The translations under genes and the position numbers were made by a program. Shown here piece after piece: positions 26,899 to 35,409 of a stretch of DNA of 64,000 nt. The stretch comes from Streptomyces sp. R33 (GTDB lineage: Bacteria; Actinomycetota; Actinomycetes; Streptomycetales; Streptomycetaceae). Every line of letters starts with the position of its first letter. The stretch's first letter is position 1. The stretch is taken from positions 3,075,501-3,139,500 of the forward strand of contig NZ_CP165727.1 in assembly GCF_041200175.1 (NCBI RefSeq), given 5' to 3'. A model generated the notes under the pieces. The model was not told the origin of the DNA. It searched no databases and saw nothing but the letters and a program-made list of their open reading frames with translations.

Positions 26899-27360
26899 TT
26901 CTGACAGTGCGTCCAGCGCCCGGCGCAGCTGGGTGCTGGAGGTGTGCACCGTGTAGGGGAAGTAGACGACGTCGACGCCGACGGCGGCGAAGTCCTTCTC
27001 CAGCTTGTCGCCCTTGGGGGTGCCCCTCCAGTCGTCGCCCTTGAAGATCACGTCGAAGCGGACCTGTCTCCAGGTCTCCACCTTGTCCGGGACCGTTTCG
27101 ACGAACGCCGCGTCCACGTACTTCACGCTGCGGACGATTTCGAGCCGCTCGACGAGCGGGATCATCGGGCGCCTGCCCTTGGCCAGTTCCGCCATCTCGT
27201 CGGAGACCACCCCGGCCACCAGGTAGTCGCACTGACTCCGGGCGTGGCGAAGGATGTTGAGATGTCCGATGTGGAACAGATCGTAAGCACCCGGGGCATA
27301 CCCGACTCGGTACGGTCTGTGCGCGGGTGCGCCAAGTTCGGACATGTCGTGCTCCGTCAT
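26875..27360 (-). CDS. Cytidylyltransferase family protein (TagD-like)
   Basis: Cytoplasmic nucleotidyltransferase of 161 aa. The GxYDxxHxGH nucleotide-binding motif is intact as GAYDLFHIGHLNIL (residues about 24-37), and the strand DYLVAGVVSDE, the KGRRPMIPLVERLEIV segment and HTSSTQLRRAL fit glycerol-3-phosphate or ethanolamine-phosphate type cytidylyltransferases. It would make a CDP-activated polyol or amino alcohol from CTP. Its partner is probably the CDP-alcohol phosphotransferase facing it. The ATG at 27360 follows GGGGGGTAACAC. It is divergent from the glycosyltransferase at 27487. Confidence 0.85.
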   Translation of the reverse strand: MTEHDMSELGAPAHRPYRVGYAPGAYDLFHIGHLNILRHARSQCDYLVAGVVSDEMAELAKGRRPMIPLVERLEIVRSVKYVDAAFVETVPDKVETWRQVRFDVIFKGDDWRGTPKGDKLEKDFAAVGVDVVYFPYTVHTSSTQLRRALDALSEPLSAERR

Positions 27361-27486
27361 GTGTTACCCCCCAGCGGCCACACCCCCCGGTGTGGCGGAT
27401 TAGCAGACAATAGCGTGCACGTTCCACAGCCTGTCGGTGAACGAATAGGGTGACGAGCGCATCATCCAGGGGAGAAGGGACGTTCA

Positions 27487-28722
27487 GTGTCGAGATCCGG
27501 TCACCGGCGCCTACTGCTGGTTTCCACCAATTACGCTCCCGAGCACGCGGGGATTGGGCCGTACGCCACCCAGATCGCGGAGCACTGGGCGGATCTCGGC
27601 CATGACACCCACGTCCTCGCCGGCATGCCGCACTATCCGTCATGGTCGTTGGAGCCGGAGTACAAGGGGGCGCTCCGGCGCACGGAACGGCGCGCGGGGG
27701 TCACTGTGCACCGGCGTGCACACACCGTGCCGCCCCGCCAGACCGCCGTCAAGCGGGCCCTGTTCGAAGGATCGATTCTGCTGCACGGCACCGTGGCCCC
27801 GCCCCGCATGCCGCGCCCGGACGCGGTCATGGCCCAGATGCCAAGCCTGGCCGGCGGCGTCGTCGCCGCCCGGCTCGCCGCGCGCTGGAAGGTCCCGTAC
27901 ATCCCCGTCGTCCAGGACCTGATGGGCGCGGCCGCCGCGCAGAGCGGGATCAGCGGCGGCGACAAGGCGGCCGCGATCGCGGGGCGCGCGGAGGCGTACG
28001 CCCTGAAGCGGGCCACCCTGGTCGGCGTCATCCACGAGACCTTCGTGGACCGGGTCGTCGGCATGGGCGTGGACCCGAAGAAGATCCGCCTCGTCCCCAA
28101 CTGGTCCCACGTCCCGCAGCCCACCAGGCCGCGCGGCCAGACCCGCCGCCACCTGGGCTGGGCACCCGGCCAGCCGGTCGTCCTGCACTCCGGGAACATG
28201 GGCCTCAAGCAGGGCCTCGAGGTGCTCGTCGGCGCCGCCCGCCTCGATCCGGGGGTCCGTTTCGTCCTCATGGGCGACGGCAGCCAGCGCTCGGCCCTCG
28301 CCGACCTCGCGGCCGACGTACCGAATCTGGACATCATCCCCCCTGCCGCCGACGGAGAGTTCCCGGATATCCTCGCGGCGGCGGATGTGCTCGCCGTGAC
28401 GCAGCACGCGGCCGTGCTCGACATGAGCGTGCCGTCCAAACTGACCTCCTACTTCCAGGCCGGCCGGCCCGTCGTCGCCTCCGTCGCGGCGGAAGGCGGT
28501 ACCGCCCAGGAAGTGGAACGCTCGGGCGCAGGGGTGCTCGTACCACCGGAGGACCCCCACGCCCTGCTGAAGGCCGTACGGGCCCTCGCCGAGGACCCCG
28601 AGGGCGCGGATGCACTCGGGGCGGCCGGGCCGCGCCACGTGGCGGCCCACCTGAGCCGTGACGCGGGCCTGGCCCGCATCGACGCACTGATAGACGAAGC
28701 ACTTGGGGGTCCGCAGCCGTGA
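27487..28722 (+). CDS. Glycosyltransferase family 4 (WcaI-like)
   Basis: Cytoplasmic or membrane-associated GT-B glycosyltransferase, 411 aa, probably adding a sugar to the lipid-linked repeat unit. The N-terminal donor-side segment reads VSTNYAPEHAGIGPYATQIAE, and the C-terminal GT4 domain has VVLHSGNMGLKQGLEVL and the conserved nucleotide-sugar region LDMSVPSKLTSYFQAGRPVVAS. The layout matches the colanic acid WcaI-type group. The GTG at 27487 follows GGGGAGAAGGG. It overlaps the wzz-like gene by GTGA, opening a translationally coupled operon GT-wzz-wzx. The sugar is not readable. Confidence 0.9.
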   Translation: MSRSGHRRLLLVSTNYAPEHAGIGPYATQIAEHWADLGHDTHVLAGMPHYPSWSLEPEYKGALRRTERRAGVTVHRRAHTVPPRQTAVKRALFEGSILLHGTVAPPRMPRPDAVMAQMPSLAGGVVAARLAARWKVPYIPVVQDLMGAAAAQSGISGGDKAAAIAGRAEAYALKRATLVGVIHETFVDRVVGMGVDPKKIRLVPNWSHVPQPTRPRGQTRRHLGWAPGQPVVLHSGNMGLKQGLEVLVGAARLDPGVRFVLMGDGSQRSALADLAADVPNLDIIPPAADGEFPDILAAADVLAVTQHAAVLDMSVPSKLTSYFQAGRPVVASVAAEGGTAQEVERSGAGVLVPPEDPHALLKAVRALAEDPEGADALGAAGPRHVAAHLSRDAGLARIDALIDEALGGPQP

Positions 28723-30512
28723 TCGAGACGAACCGCCCTGCAGCGGTCCCGGCGGAGGACGAACCGGATCTCCTCAGGGACCAGTTCAAGCAGCTCCTGC
28801 GCTACCGCCGCCTCCTCGGGGCGGGTGTCGGCATCGGCCTGCTGGGCGGCGTCTACCTCGGCATCTCCACGGCCGACACCTACGTCGCGACCGCGGACAT
28901 CGTGCTGCGCGCACCCACCGACGACCCCTTCAACCCGAGCCTCGCGCCCGACAAGGCGATCAACATCGGCTCGGAGCGGCAGGTCGCGCTCAGCTCCTCC
29001 ATAGCCAACGAGGCCGCCAAGAAGCTCGGCGTGTCCTCGAAGGACTTCGCCGGCCTGCGCAGCGGCCTCCAGGTGACCAACCCGCCGCAGACGATGGTGC
29101 TGCGCTTCACGTACACCGCGTCCTCCCCCAAGCAGGCCGCGACCCGCGCCAACGCGATGACCGAGGCCTACCTGCTCAAGCGGCAGGAGTCCCTCGACGT
29201 CACCCGCGACAAGATGGTCAAGGGGTACCAGGAGCAGCGCGATCCGGTCGCCAAGAACCTCGACGAGCTCGTCAAGCAGATCAACGCCATGCCGGCCGGT
29301 CCGGGGCGCGACGCCGCGTACTCCTCGAAGACGGACCTCCAGAGCAAGGTCAACACGCTCAACAGCAACATCGCGAAGCTCCAGGCCCTGGACATGACCC
29401 CGGGCCGGGTCACCAGCGCCGCGACCCCGCCGTCCGACACCGACGGCCCGGGCATCCCGATGTCGCTCGCGCTCGGCGCGGCCGTGGGCCTCGCGCTCGG
29501 TCTGCTCGCCGCGTGGGTGCGGCTCGTCTTCGACCCGGCGCCGCGCTCCGAGGGCGACGTGGCGCGGGCCCTGCGCGCGCCCGTGCTCGGCTACCTGCCG
29601 CGGGCCAAGACCATCGGCGGACCGCTGCTCGCGGCCGGCGAGGAAGACCCCCGGCTCGCCGAGGAGTTCCGCTCGGTGGCCTTCCGGCTCGCCTACGACT
29701 CCCGCTTCGCCGACCGGCGCCGGCTGCTCGTCGTCGCCCCGCGCGGCAGCAGCGAGACAGCCGCCGCGGCGGCCGTGAACCTGGCCGCCTCCTTCGCGGA
29801 GACCGGCAAGGACGTCCTCCTCATCGAGGCCGACCTGCGCACCCCGGTGCTGGCCAGCCAGCTGCCGACCGGTGCGGGCGGCCGGCCGCGCTGGAGCCAG
29901 ACGCCGGGCAGCCCGGCCGCCGGCGGGCAGGCCGCCGCGCACGGCGACTCCGACTGGCCCGACGGACGCCAGCTCGTCGTCGACGCCGGGGAGTCCGGCG
30001 CCTTCGACCTGATCCCGGGCGAGCCGGTCCGCAACGTGGCCCGTGCGCTGACCTCCCCGCGCGCCACCCGGCTGATCTCCGAGGCCGACTCCCCCAACTC
30101 CACCGTCGTCGTGCTCGCGCCGCCCGTGCTCTCGTACGCCGACGCCCTCGCGCTCGTCGACCGCGTCGACGGGGTCCTGGTCGTCTGCGACCCGCGCGCC
30201 GTCCACCGCAGCGACCTGTCCCGGATCCGCGAGCTGATCAGCGGCGCCGGCGGCACGGTGCTCGGCGCGGTGCTGCACGCCCCGCTGCCCGGCGAGAAGC
30301 GCAGCCGCGGGGGCCGCGGCGGCAAGTCGAAGGCTGCGGGCGCCCCGGCCGCTGCGGCCCGGCCGTCCGCGCCGCAGCCGCAGCCGCAGCCGCTCACGCG
30401 GCAGCCGAACCAGCCGCACCAGGCGAACCGGCAGGCCGAGCCGGAGCAGCACATCCCGGGCGACGGCACGGACACGGTGGCCCTGCGCACGGTGCGCATG
30501 GGCCGCAGATGA
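28719..30512 (+). CDS. Wzz-type chain-length protein fused to a degenerate BY-kinase domain
   Basis: Inner-membrane protein of 597 aa. TM1 (residues about 33-50) and TM2 (about 248-267) flank an extracytoplasmic Wzz domain that should set polymer chain length. A cytoplasmic P-loop-like domain follows. Its Walker A equivalent reads APRGSSETAAAA (about 340-351), where BY-kinases have GxGKST, so the phosphate-binding Lys is missing. The Walker A-prime strand VLLIEADLRTP is intact. The Gln/Pro-rich tail has no tyrosine cluster. It may regulate the polymerase without kinase activity. It overlaps its neighbours by GTGA and ATGA. Confidence 0.88.
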   Translation: MIETNRPAAVPAEDEPDLLRDQFKQLLRYRRLLGAGVGIGLLGGVYLGISTADTYVATADIVLRAPTDDPFNPSLAPDKAINIGSERQVALSSSIANEAAKKLGVSSKDFAGLRSGLQVTNPPQTMVLRFTYTASSPKQAATRANAMTEAYLLKRQESLDVTRDKMVKGYQEQRDPVAKNLDELVKQINAMPAGPGRDAAYSSKTDLQSKVNTLNSNIAKLQALDMTPGRVTSAATPPSDTDGPGIPMSLALGAAVGLALGLLAAWVRLVFDPAPRSEGDVARALRAPVLGYLPRAKTIGGPLLAAGEEDPRLAEEFRSVAFRLAYDSRFADRRRLLVVAPRGSSETAAAAAVNLAASFAETGKDVLLIEADLRTPVLASQLPTGAGGRPRWSQTPGSPAAGGQAAAHGDSDWPDGRQLVVDAGESGAFDLIPGEPVRNVARALTSPRATRLISEADSPNSTVVVLAPPVLSYADALALVDRVDGVLVVCDPRAVHRSDLSRIRELISGAGGTVLGAVLHAPLPGEKRSRGGRGGKSKAAGAPAAAARPSAPQPQPQPLTRQPNQPHQANRQAEPEQHIPGDGTDTVALRTVRMGRR

Positions 30513-31723
30513 GCCGGCGCGGCCTCGCCGCCGTCTCCTCGGTCCTGGACCAGGCCGCATCCAGCGCCACCAACATCCTGGTACTGGTGCTGGCCGCCCG
30601 GCTGTCTTCGGCGTCCGGCTTCGCCGACTTCTCGATGGTGTACGTGACGTTCAGCGTGCTCCTCGGGCTGAACATGGCGTACGTCGGCCAGACGGTGGTG
30701 CTGGAGAAGGACGAGGACCGGCTGGGCGCGGTGTGCCGCTCGGGCCTCGCGTTCACCGCGGCCGCCTCGGCGGCGGTGGGCGCGGCGCTGGTCGTCGTCG
30801 GCCTCGCCCTGCCCGGGGCCGGCGGCCGGGCCTTCCTCGCGCTGGGCCTCGTACTGCCGCTGGTGCTCGTCCAGGACGGGCTGCGGTACTGCTTCTCCGC
30901 GCTGCGCACACCCGAGCGGGCGCTGGCCGCGGACGCGCTGCGGCTCGCGTGCGTCGTCGCCGCGCTGCTGCTGCAGCCCGAAGGGGCCTCGCCGGGACGG
31001 CTGGTGCTGGTGTGGGGCGTCTCGGCGCTTCCGGCGCTGGCGCTGGGCCTGTGGCTGCTGCGCCCGTACGTGCGCGGCGCTGCCGCGGACCTGCGGCCGT
31101 ACCTGCGGCGCGGGCACCTGGGGCAGCGGTTCGTCGTCGAGTTCGCGGTGGGCAACGGCTCGAGCCAGCTGGCGGTGCTCGGCCTCGGGCTGTTCGCCAC
31201 GCCGCTGGCGGTGGGCGCGCTGCGGGGTGCGACCACGCTTTTCGGTCCGCTGAACGTGCTGTTCAACTCGGCGAACGCGTTCGGGCCGCCGGTGGTGGGG
31301 CGGGCTTCGGGCAAGCGGGGCGTGGTCCGGCTGACGCTGCTGATGGGCGGTGTGCTGGCGGTGCTCGGTGCCGGGTGGGGGGCGGTCCTGTACGCGCTTC
31401 CGGCGGGGGTGGGCCGACAGCTGCTGGGCGACACGTGGGGGTCGGCTTCCGCTCTGCTCCCGGCGACGGGTGCCCAGTACGCGGTGATGGGGCTGGGCAC
31501 GTGCGCCCTGCTGACCCTGCGGGTGCTGGCCCCCAAGGCCACGCTGTCCCTGCAGGTGGTCTTCTCGGCCCTCTCGGTGGCGCTGCTGCTGGGCGGATAC
31601 GCGCTGGGGGGCGTGACCGGCGCCGCGTGGGGCCTGGCGGCGGGCTCGGCCCTCAAGGCCGCGGCGGCCTGGCTCCGCGTCTCCCGCATCCCGGCCCCGG
31701 TCCCGGTCACGACCGCCGCCTGA
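30509..31723 (+). CDS. Wzx-like polysaccharide flippase (MATE/MOP family)
   Basis: Polytopic membrane protein of 404 aa with about 12 hydrophobic segments, no other domain and few charged residues. It begins MSRRGLAAVSSVLDQAASS and has the N-terminal polysaccharide-synthesis (Wzx/RfbX) pattern SGFADFSMVYVTFSVLLG. It would flip the lipid-linked repeat unit across the membrane. The ATG overlaps the wzz stop (ATGA), supporting coupled expression with the chain-length protein. A hairpin follows at 31726. Identity as flippase rests on family resemblance and neighbourhood. Confidence 0.8.
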   Translation: MSRRGLAAVSSVLDQAASSATNILVLVLAARLSSASGFADFSMVYVTFSVLLGLNMAYVGQTVVLEKDEDRLGAVCRSGLAFTAAASAAVGAALVVVGLALPGAGGRAFLALGLVLPLVLVQDGLRYCFSALRTPERALAADALRLACVVAALLLQPEGASPGRLVLVWGVSALPALALGLWLLRPYVRGAAADLRPYLRRGHLGQRFVVEFAVGNGSSQLAVLGLGLFATPLAVGALRGATTLFGPLNVLFNSANAFGPPVVGRASGKRGVVRLTLLMGGVLAVLGAGWGAVLYALPAGVGRQLLGDTWGSASALLPATGAQYAVMGLGTCALLTLRVLAPKATLSLQVVFSALSVALLLGGYALGGVTGAAWGLAAGSALKAAAAWLRVSRIPAPVPVTTAA

Positions 31724-31725
31724 CC

Positions 31726-31750
31726 CCGGGGGCCGCGCCCCGGCCCCCGG
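31726..31750. terminator. Bidirectional terminator between wzx and wzy
   Basis: Perfect 9-bp stem CCGGGGGCC / GGCCCCCGG between the convergent wzx-like and wzy-like genes. Confidence 0.75.
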
Positions 31751-31776
31751 CCGCGCCGCTGCGCGGGCAGGGGGGG

Positions 31777-33300
31777 TCAGCGGAGGGTGGTGGACCGGTC
31801 CTGGCGGTACGTCGCGACCAGCGCCAGGCAGAGGCCGGCTATCGCCACGCGCCCGGACGCCTGCAGCAGCGGCCCCCGCAGCAGGATGAACGAGTAGCCC
31901 GCCACCAGCGGGACCACCACCGAGATCAGGCTCCCCGGCGGGGACCTGCGCGTGGCGCGCTTCGCGTAGCGGCGGTCCACGCGCGCCGAGGCGTAGCCCA
32001 GACCCAGCAGCCCGGCCCCCATCCCGAGCGACCCGAAGTCGAGCCACAGCTCGGCCCAGATCGGCGACGACAGGTTCGTGTTGACCGTCCCCATCCACTG
32101 GCCGACCATCACGCCCGTGTCCCGGGGCTTGCCCGGCCACACCGAGCGCGGCACCGCGAAGAAGACCGACCCCGCGAGCTGGCGCCCGTAGGAGTGCCCG
32201 GGCCCGGAGTTCGAGAAGGTGATGGTGTTCGCGAACATGCCGATCTGGTCGTAGTCCTTCAGCGCCATCGGCTCCAGGAACGACGTCGTCTCGACCGGCT
32301 TGTAGTTCTTCTCGTCGTACCGGAAGCGGTCCGCGAACGGGAACACGAGCAGGGCGATCACGACCGCCATCGACAGCGCGACCCGGTACATCGCGGCGCT
32401 CACCGGGAAAACGGTGAAGAGCAGCGCGAACATGACCGTGAGGAACCAGTACCGCGGGTTCGAGATGGGGTTGTTGACCACCAGGTTCAGCAGGGCGAGC
32501 GCCCCCCAGGTGACGATGATCGAGACCTTGCGGCGGGCGTACGTCGAGGTGATCAGCCAGCGCGTGTACAGCAGCAGGGCGAGCAGCGCCGGGACGGTGC
32601 CGAAGCCGCGCAGCAGGGCCTGGCCGGCCTGGCCGTCGCCGTTGGAGACGCCGGCCTCCTCGATGCCCGCGATGATTTCCTGCCGGCTGGAGAAGAAGAC
32701 CGCAGGGCCGCCGAGCTTCATGATGAAGGCCGCGCTGCACAGGAAAGCGATGGCGGTGAGCAGTTGGAGGCGGCGCCGGTGGGCCATGACCGGGCGCGGC
32801 TCCTTCTGGGAGCCGCCGGCGCGGCCGGCCGGCCGGTGCCGGGCGAGCAGGACGCCGACGTCGAACGCCGTGCAGCCGAGCAGGACCAGGCCGATGGCGA
32901 TGGTGAGGTCGGAGCGGGGGCCGACCACGGGGGTCGGGACCCGGCCGAGGACGGCCTGCGCGAGCGGGGCGACGCCCATCGCCATGTAGACGAACAGCCA
33001 GAAGGAACCCTGGAGCAGCTTGCGGCGGCTGGTCAGGACCATCGCGGAGAGCCGGGCGCCCGCGTACATCGTGAGCAGGAGCTGGAGCCAGAAGGCCGCG
33101 TCGCGCTGGCCGTCGCCGCGCTGGACGGCCACGACGAGCGGCAGGAAGACGGTGAAGCCGAGGATGAGCGGGACGGACAGGGCGCGCGAGAGCAGGGTGC
33201 GCGGGGTGGTGACGCGGCCCCACTTGTGCTCGTCCTCGAGCTCGGGAACCGGCGGGGTCACGGGGGGCTTGCGTATGTCCGTTGCCACTGCTGCCCCCAC
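31777..33300 (-). CDS. Wzy-like oligosaccharide repeat-unit polymerase
   Basis: Membrane protein of about 507 aa with ten or more hydrophobic segments. One long loop, FRYDEKNYKPVETTSF through FFAVPRSVWPGKP, resembles the large periplasmic loop of O-antigen/EPS polymerases, including the P-R-S-x-W-P-x-K-P segment conserved in this group. It would join repeat units outside the membrane. It is oriented against the GT-wzz-wzx operon, so it has its own promoter. The start could be GTG 33300 or GTG 33288 (VATDIRK), the second after a GGGGG stretch. Confidence 0.78.
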   Translation of the reverse strand: MGAAVATDIRKPPVTPPVPELEDEHKWGRVTTPRTLLSRALSVPLILGFTVFLPLVVAVQRGDGQRDAAFWLQLLLTMYAGARLSAMVLTSRRKLLQGSFWLFVYMAMGVAPLAQAVLGRVPTPVVGPRSDLTIAIGLVLLGCTAFDVGVLLARHRPAGRAGGSQKEPRPVMAHRRRLQLLTAIAFLCSAAFIMKLGGPAVFFSSRQEIIAGIEEAGVSNGDGQAGQALLRGFGTVPALLALLLYTRWLITSTYARRKVSIIVTWGALALLNLVVNNPISNPRYWFLTVMFALLFTVFPVSAAMYRVALSMAVVIALLVFPFADRFRYDEKNYKPVETTSFLEPMALKDYDQIGMFANTITFSNSGPGHSYGRQLAGSVFFAVPRSVWPGKPRDTGVMVGQWMGTVNTNLSSPIWAELWLDFGSLGMGAGLLGLGYASARVDRRYAKRATRRSPPGSLISVVVPLVAGYSFILLRGPLLQASGRVAIAGLCLALVATYRQDRSTTLR

Positions 33301-33370
33301 CCCATGTGCCTGGTCCGCGCGCAGTCTAGTCTGAGCGGGCGGCGCCCGGGGAGGCGCGCCTGTGGGGGGA

Positions 33371-33391
33371 CCCCCGGACGCAGTCCGGGGG
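33371..33391. repeat. Perfect inverted repeat
   Basis: CCCCCGGAC / GTCCGGGGG around GCA, 9-bp stem, preceded by GTGGGGGGA, between the divergent wzy-like and acetyltransferase genes. It may be an attenuator or a dispersed palindrome. Confidence 0.7.
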
Positions 33392-33413
33392 AGAGCACGA
33401 TGAGGGGCGACAG

Positions 33414-33953
33414 TTGCGTGATCTTCCTGCCTTCACGCTGGCCGGGTACGACAAGGGGCGCGGGCTGCTGACGCAGGCGCTCTGGTTCGCGGTGATGAAC
33501 ACGCTGTTCATGGCGTGGTTCTGTCCGGCCCGGCTGCGGGTGGCGCTGCTGCGGGCGTTCGGCGCGCAGATCGGCGAGGGCGTGCTGATCCGGCACCGGG
33601 TGCGGGTGCTGTGGCCGTGGAAGCTCACCGTCGGGGACCACACGTGGATCGGCGAGGGCGCCTGGCTGCTGAACCTGGAGCCGGTGACCATCGGGGCGAA
33701 CGTGTGCATCTCGCAGGAAGCCATGCTGTGCACCGGTTCGCACGACCACCGGGCCGCCGACTTCCGCTACCGCAACGCGCCGATCGTGGTCGAGGACGGT
33801 GCGTGGGTGGCCGTACGGGCGACCGTGCTGGCCGGGGTCACGATGGGCCGCTGCGCGGTGGCGGGCGCCGGTTCGGTGGTCCACAGAAACCTTCCTGCAC
33901 TGACCCTGCAGACGATGGACGGGCAGCGCCGCCCGGTCGAGGAGCCCAAGTGA
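33414..33953 (+). CDS. WcaF-like acetyltransferase (left-handed beta-helix)
   Basis: Acyl-CoA-dependent O-acetyltransferase of 179 aa, probably acetylating a sugar of the repeat unit. The N-terminal part has a hydrophobic helix (LLTQALWFAVMNTLFMAWF). Hexapeptide repeats follow: IGEGVLIRHRV, VGDHTWIGEGAWL, IGANVCISQEA, VVEDGAWVAVRATVLAGVTMG. The catalytic His lies in CTGSHDHRAADF. The pattern fits the putative colanic acid WcaF group. The TTG start at 33414 follows GAGGGGCGACAG; an ATG at 33400 is in another frame. It overlaps the next glycosyltransferase by GTGA. Confidence 0.88.
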   Translation: MRDLPAFTLAGYDKGRGLLTQALWFAVMNTLFMAWFCPARLRVALLRAFGAQIGEGVLIRHRVRVLWPWKLTVGDHTWIGEGAWLLNLEPVTIGANVCISQEAMLCTGSHDHRAADFRYRNAPIVVEDGAWVAVRATVLAGVTMGRCAVAGAGSVVHRNLPALTLQTMDGQRRPVEEPK

Positions 33954-35065
33954 GAGTCCTGCACGCCGTCACGCTCCACTCCCCCTCGCACGCCTTCGGC
34001 GGGCCGGTCCGGGTCGCGCTGAACCTGGCCGGGGGGCTGCGTGCGCGCGGCCACGAGGCCGGCCTGCTGGCGCTCGGCGAGGGCTTCCCGGATCCGTGGC
34101 CCACCTCCGTGGAGGGGGTGCCGGCGAAGCTGTTCCCGGCCCGGCGCATCCTGCCCCTGGGCTTCAGCGGGATGACCTCGCCGGCCCTGCTGGCCTCGGC
34201 GGGCCGGCTGGTCCGGGACGCGGACGTGGTCCACGTCCACCTGGCGCGGGACCTGGTCACGCTGCCGGTGGCCCTGGCGGCGCTGCGGGCCGGCAAGCCC
34301 CTGGTGCTGCAGACCCACGGGATGGTGGACCCGAGCGAGAAGCTGCTGGCCAAGGTGCTGGACGCGGTGGCCGTGCGCCGGCTGCTGCGCGGCGCGGACG
34401 CGGTGCTGTACCTGACCCCGCACGAACGGGAGGGCCTCGACGCGGTGGTGGGCGCCCCGCTGCCGGGGGCGGTCCGGCTCGTGAACGGCACCACGGCACA
34501 GAAGGAGCGCCCGGCGCTCGCCGGTCCCCCGCGCATCCTGTACTCGGCGCGCCTGCAGGCCCGTAAGCGCCCGGTGGACTTCGTGGACGCGGCCCCGGCG
34601 ATCCTGGCGGCGCACCCGGACGCGGAGTTCGTGGTGGCCGGCCCGGACGAGGGCGAACTGCCGGCGGTGAAGGCGCGCATAGGGGAGCTGGGCCTGACGT
34701 CCCGCTTCACGGTCCCGGGGGCCCTGTCCACTGCCGAGGTCCTGACGGAGCTGCGCCGGGCGCACGTCTATGTCCTCCCCTCGGTGGACGAGCCGTTCCC
34801 GATGTCGGTGCTGGAGGCGCTGTCGGTGGGCGTGCCGACGGTGGTCACCCACTCCAACGGGCTGGCCCGCGACATCGCGACCGCGAGCGCCGGCCACGCG
34901 GTCACCCCGGGCCCCGCCGGCGTCGCGGAGGCGGTCCTCGCCCTCCTGGACCCCGCCGAGAACGCCAAGGCCTCGGCCGCGGCCCGCGAACTGGCCACGG
35001 AGTCCTTCTCGATGGACGCGGTCCTGGACACCCTGATCCCGGTCTACGAGGCGGCCCAGCGCTGA
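33950..35065 (+). CDS. Glycosyltransferase family 4
   Basis: GT-B glycosyltransferase of 371 aa. N-terminal acceptor domain: VTLHSPSHAFGGPVRVALNLAGGL and DADVVHVHLARDL. C-terminal donor domain: RILYSARLQARKRPVDFVDA and the E-x7-E type catalytic region EPFPMSVLEALSVGVPTVV, so it should be active and retaining. The GTG at 33950 overlaps the acetyltransferase stop by GTGA. Together the two genes form a small operon that probably adds and decorates one residue of the exopolysaccharide. The donor and acceptor sugars cannot be told from sequence. Confidence 0.9.
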   Translation: MRVLHAVTLHSPSHAFGGPVRVALNLAGGLRARGHEAGLLALGEGFPDPWPTSVEGVPAKLFPARRILPLGFSGMTSPALLASAGRLVRDADVVHVHLARDLVTLPVALAALRAGKPLVLQTHGMVDPSEKLLAKVLDAVAVRRLLRGADAVLYLTPHEREGLDAVVGAPLPGAVRLVNGTTAQKERPALAGPPRILYSARLQARKRPVDFVDAAPAILAAHPDAEFVVAGPDEGELPAVKARIGELGLTSRFTVPGALSTAEVLTELRRAHVYVLPSVDEPFPMSVLEALSVGVPTVVTHSNGLARDIATASAGHAVTPGPAGVAEAVLALLDPAENAKASAAARELATESFSMDAVLDTLIPVYEAAQR

Positions 35066-35077
35066 CGCGCCGGCGCG

Positions 35078-35290
35078 CTACACCTCGCGGTGGGTTTCGT
35101 CCACCACCGGGAGGGCCGCCGTGCGGCGGCGTTTGAAGACGCTCGCGTAGACGGCGAGTCCGATGGCGCCGGCCGCCATCATGATCAGGCCGACGACGTC
35201 CAGGTTGACGCTCTCCATCTTCCAGTCCGTCGCGAAGGTGAGGATGGCCCCCACCACGATCAGCGCGATGCAGCCGCCGATGCCTCCCAT
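35078..35290 (-). CDS. Small membrane protein (DUF6458-like)
   Basis: 70-aa protein of two membrane helices, GCIALIVVGAILTFATDW (about residues 5-22) and VVGLIMMAAGAIGLAVYASVF, separated by KMESVNLD, with a basic cytoplasmic tail. The size and the MGGIGG start match a widespread actinobacterial family of unknown function (DUF6458). The ATG at 35290 follows GGAGGCGAATCAC. It lies between EPS genes but probably is not part of them. Confidence 0.8.
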   Translation of the reverse strand: MGGIGGCIALIVVGAILTFATDWKMESVNLDVVGLIMMAAGAIGLAVYASVFKRRRTAALPVVDETHREV

Positions 35291-35347
35291 GTGATTCGCC
35301 TCCACAGTCGTGGTCGTCAGACCCCGCGGTTACCCGGGAAGCGCATA

Positions 35348-35392
35348 CGAAAACGCCGCCCCCGGCCCGGAGTCCGGGCGGGAGCGGCGTTC
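35348..35392 (-). terminator. Terminator after the lipoprotein gene
   Basis: AACGCCGC / GCGGCGTT outer stem with an inner CCCGG/CCGGG stem, 18 bases past the leftward stop at 35410. Confidence 0.75.
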
Positions 35393-35409
35393 TCGTACGT
35401 GCCGGGAGG

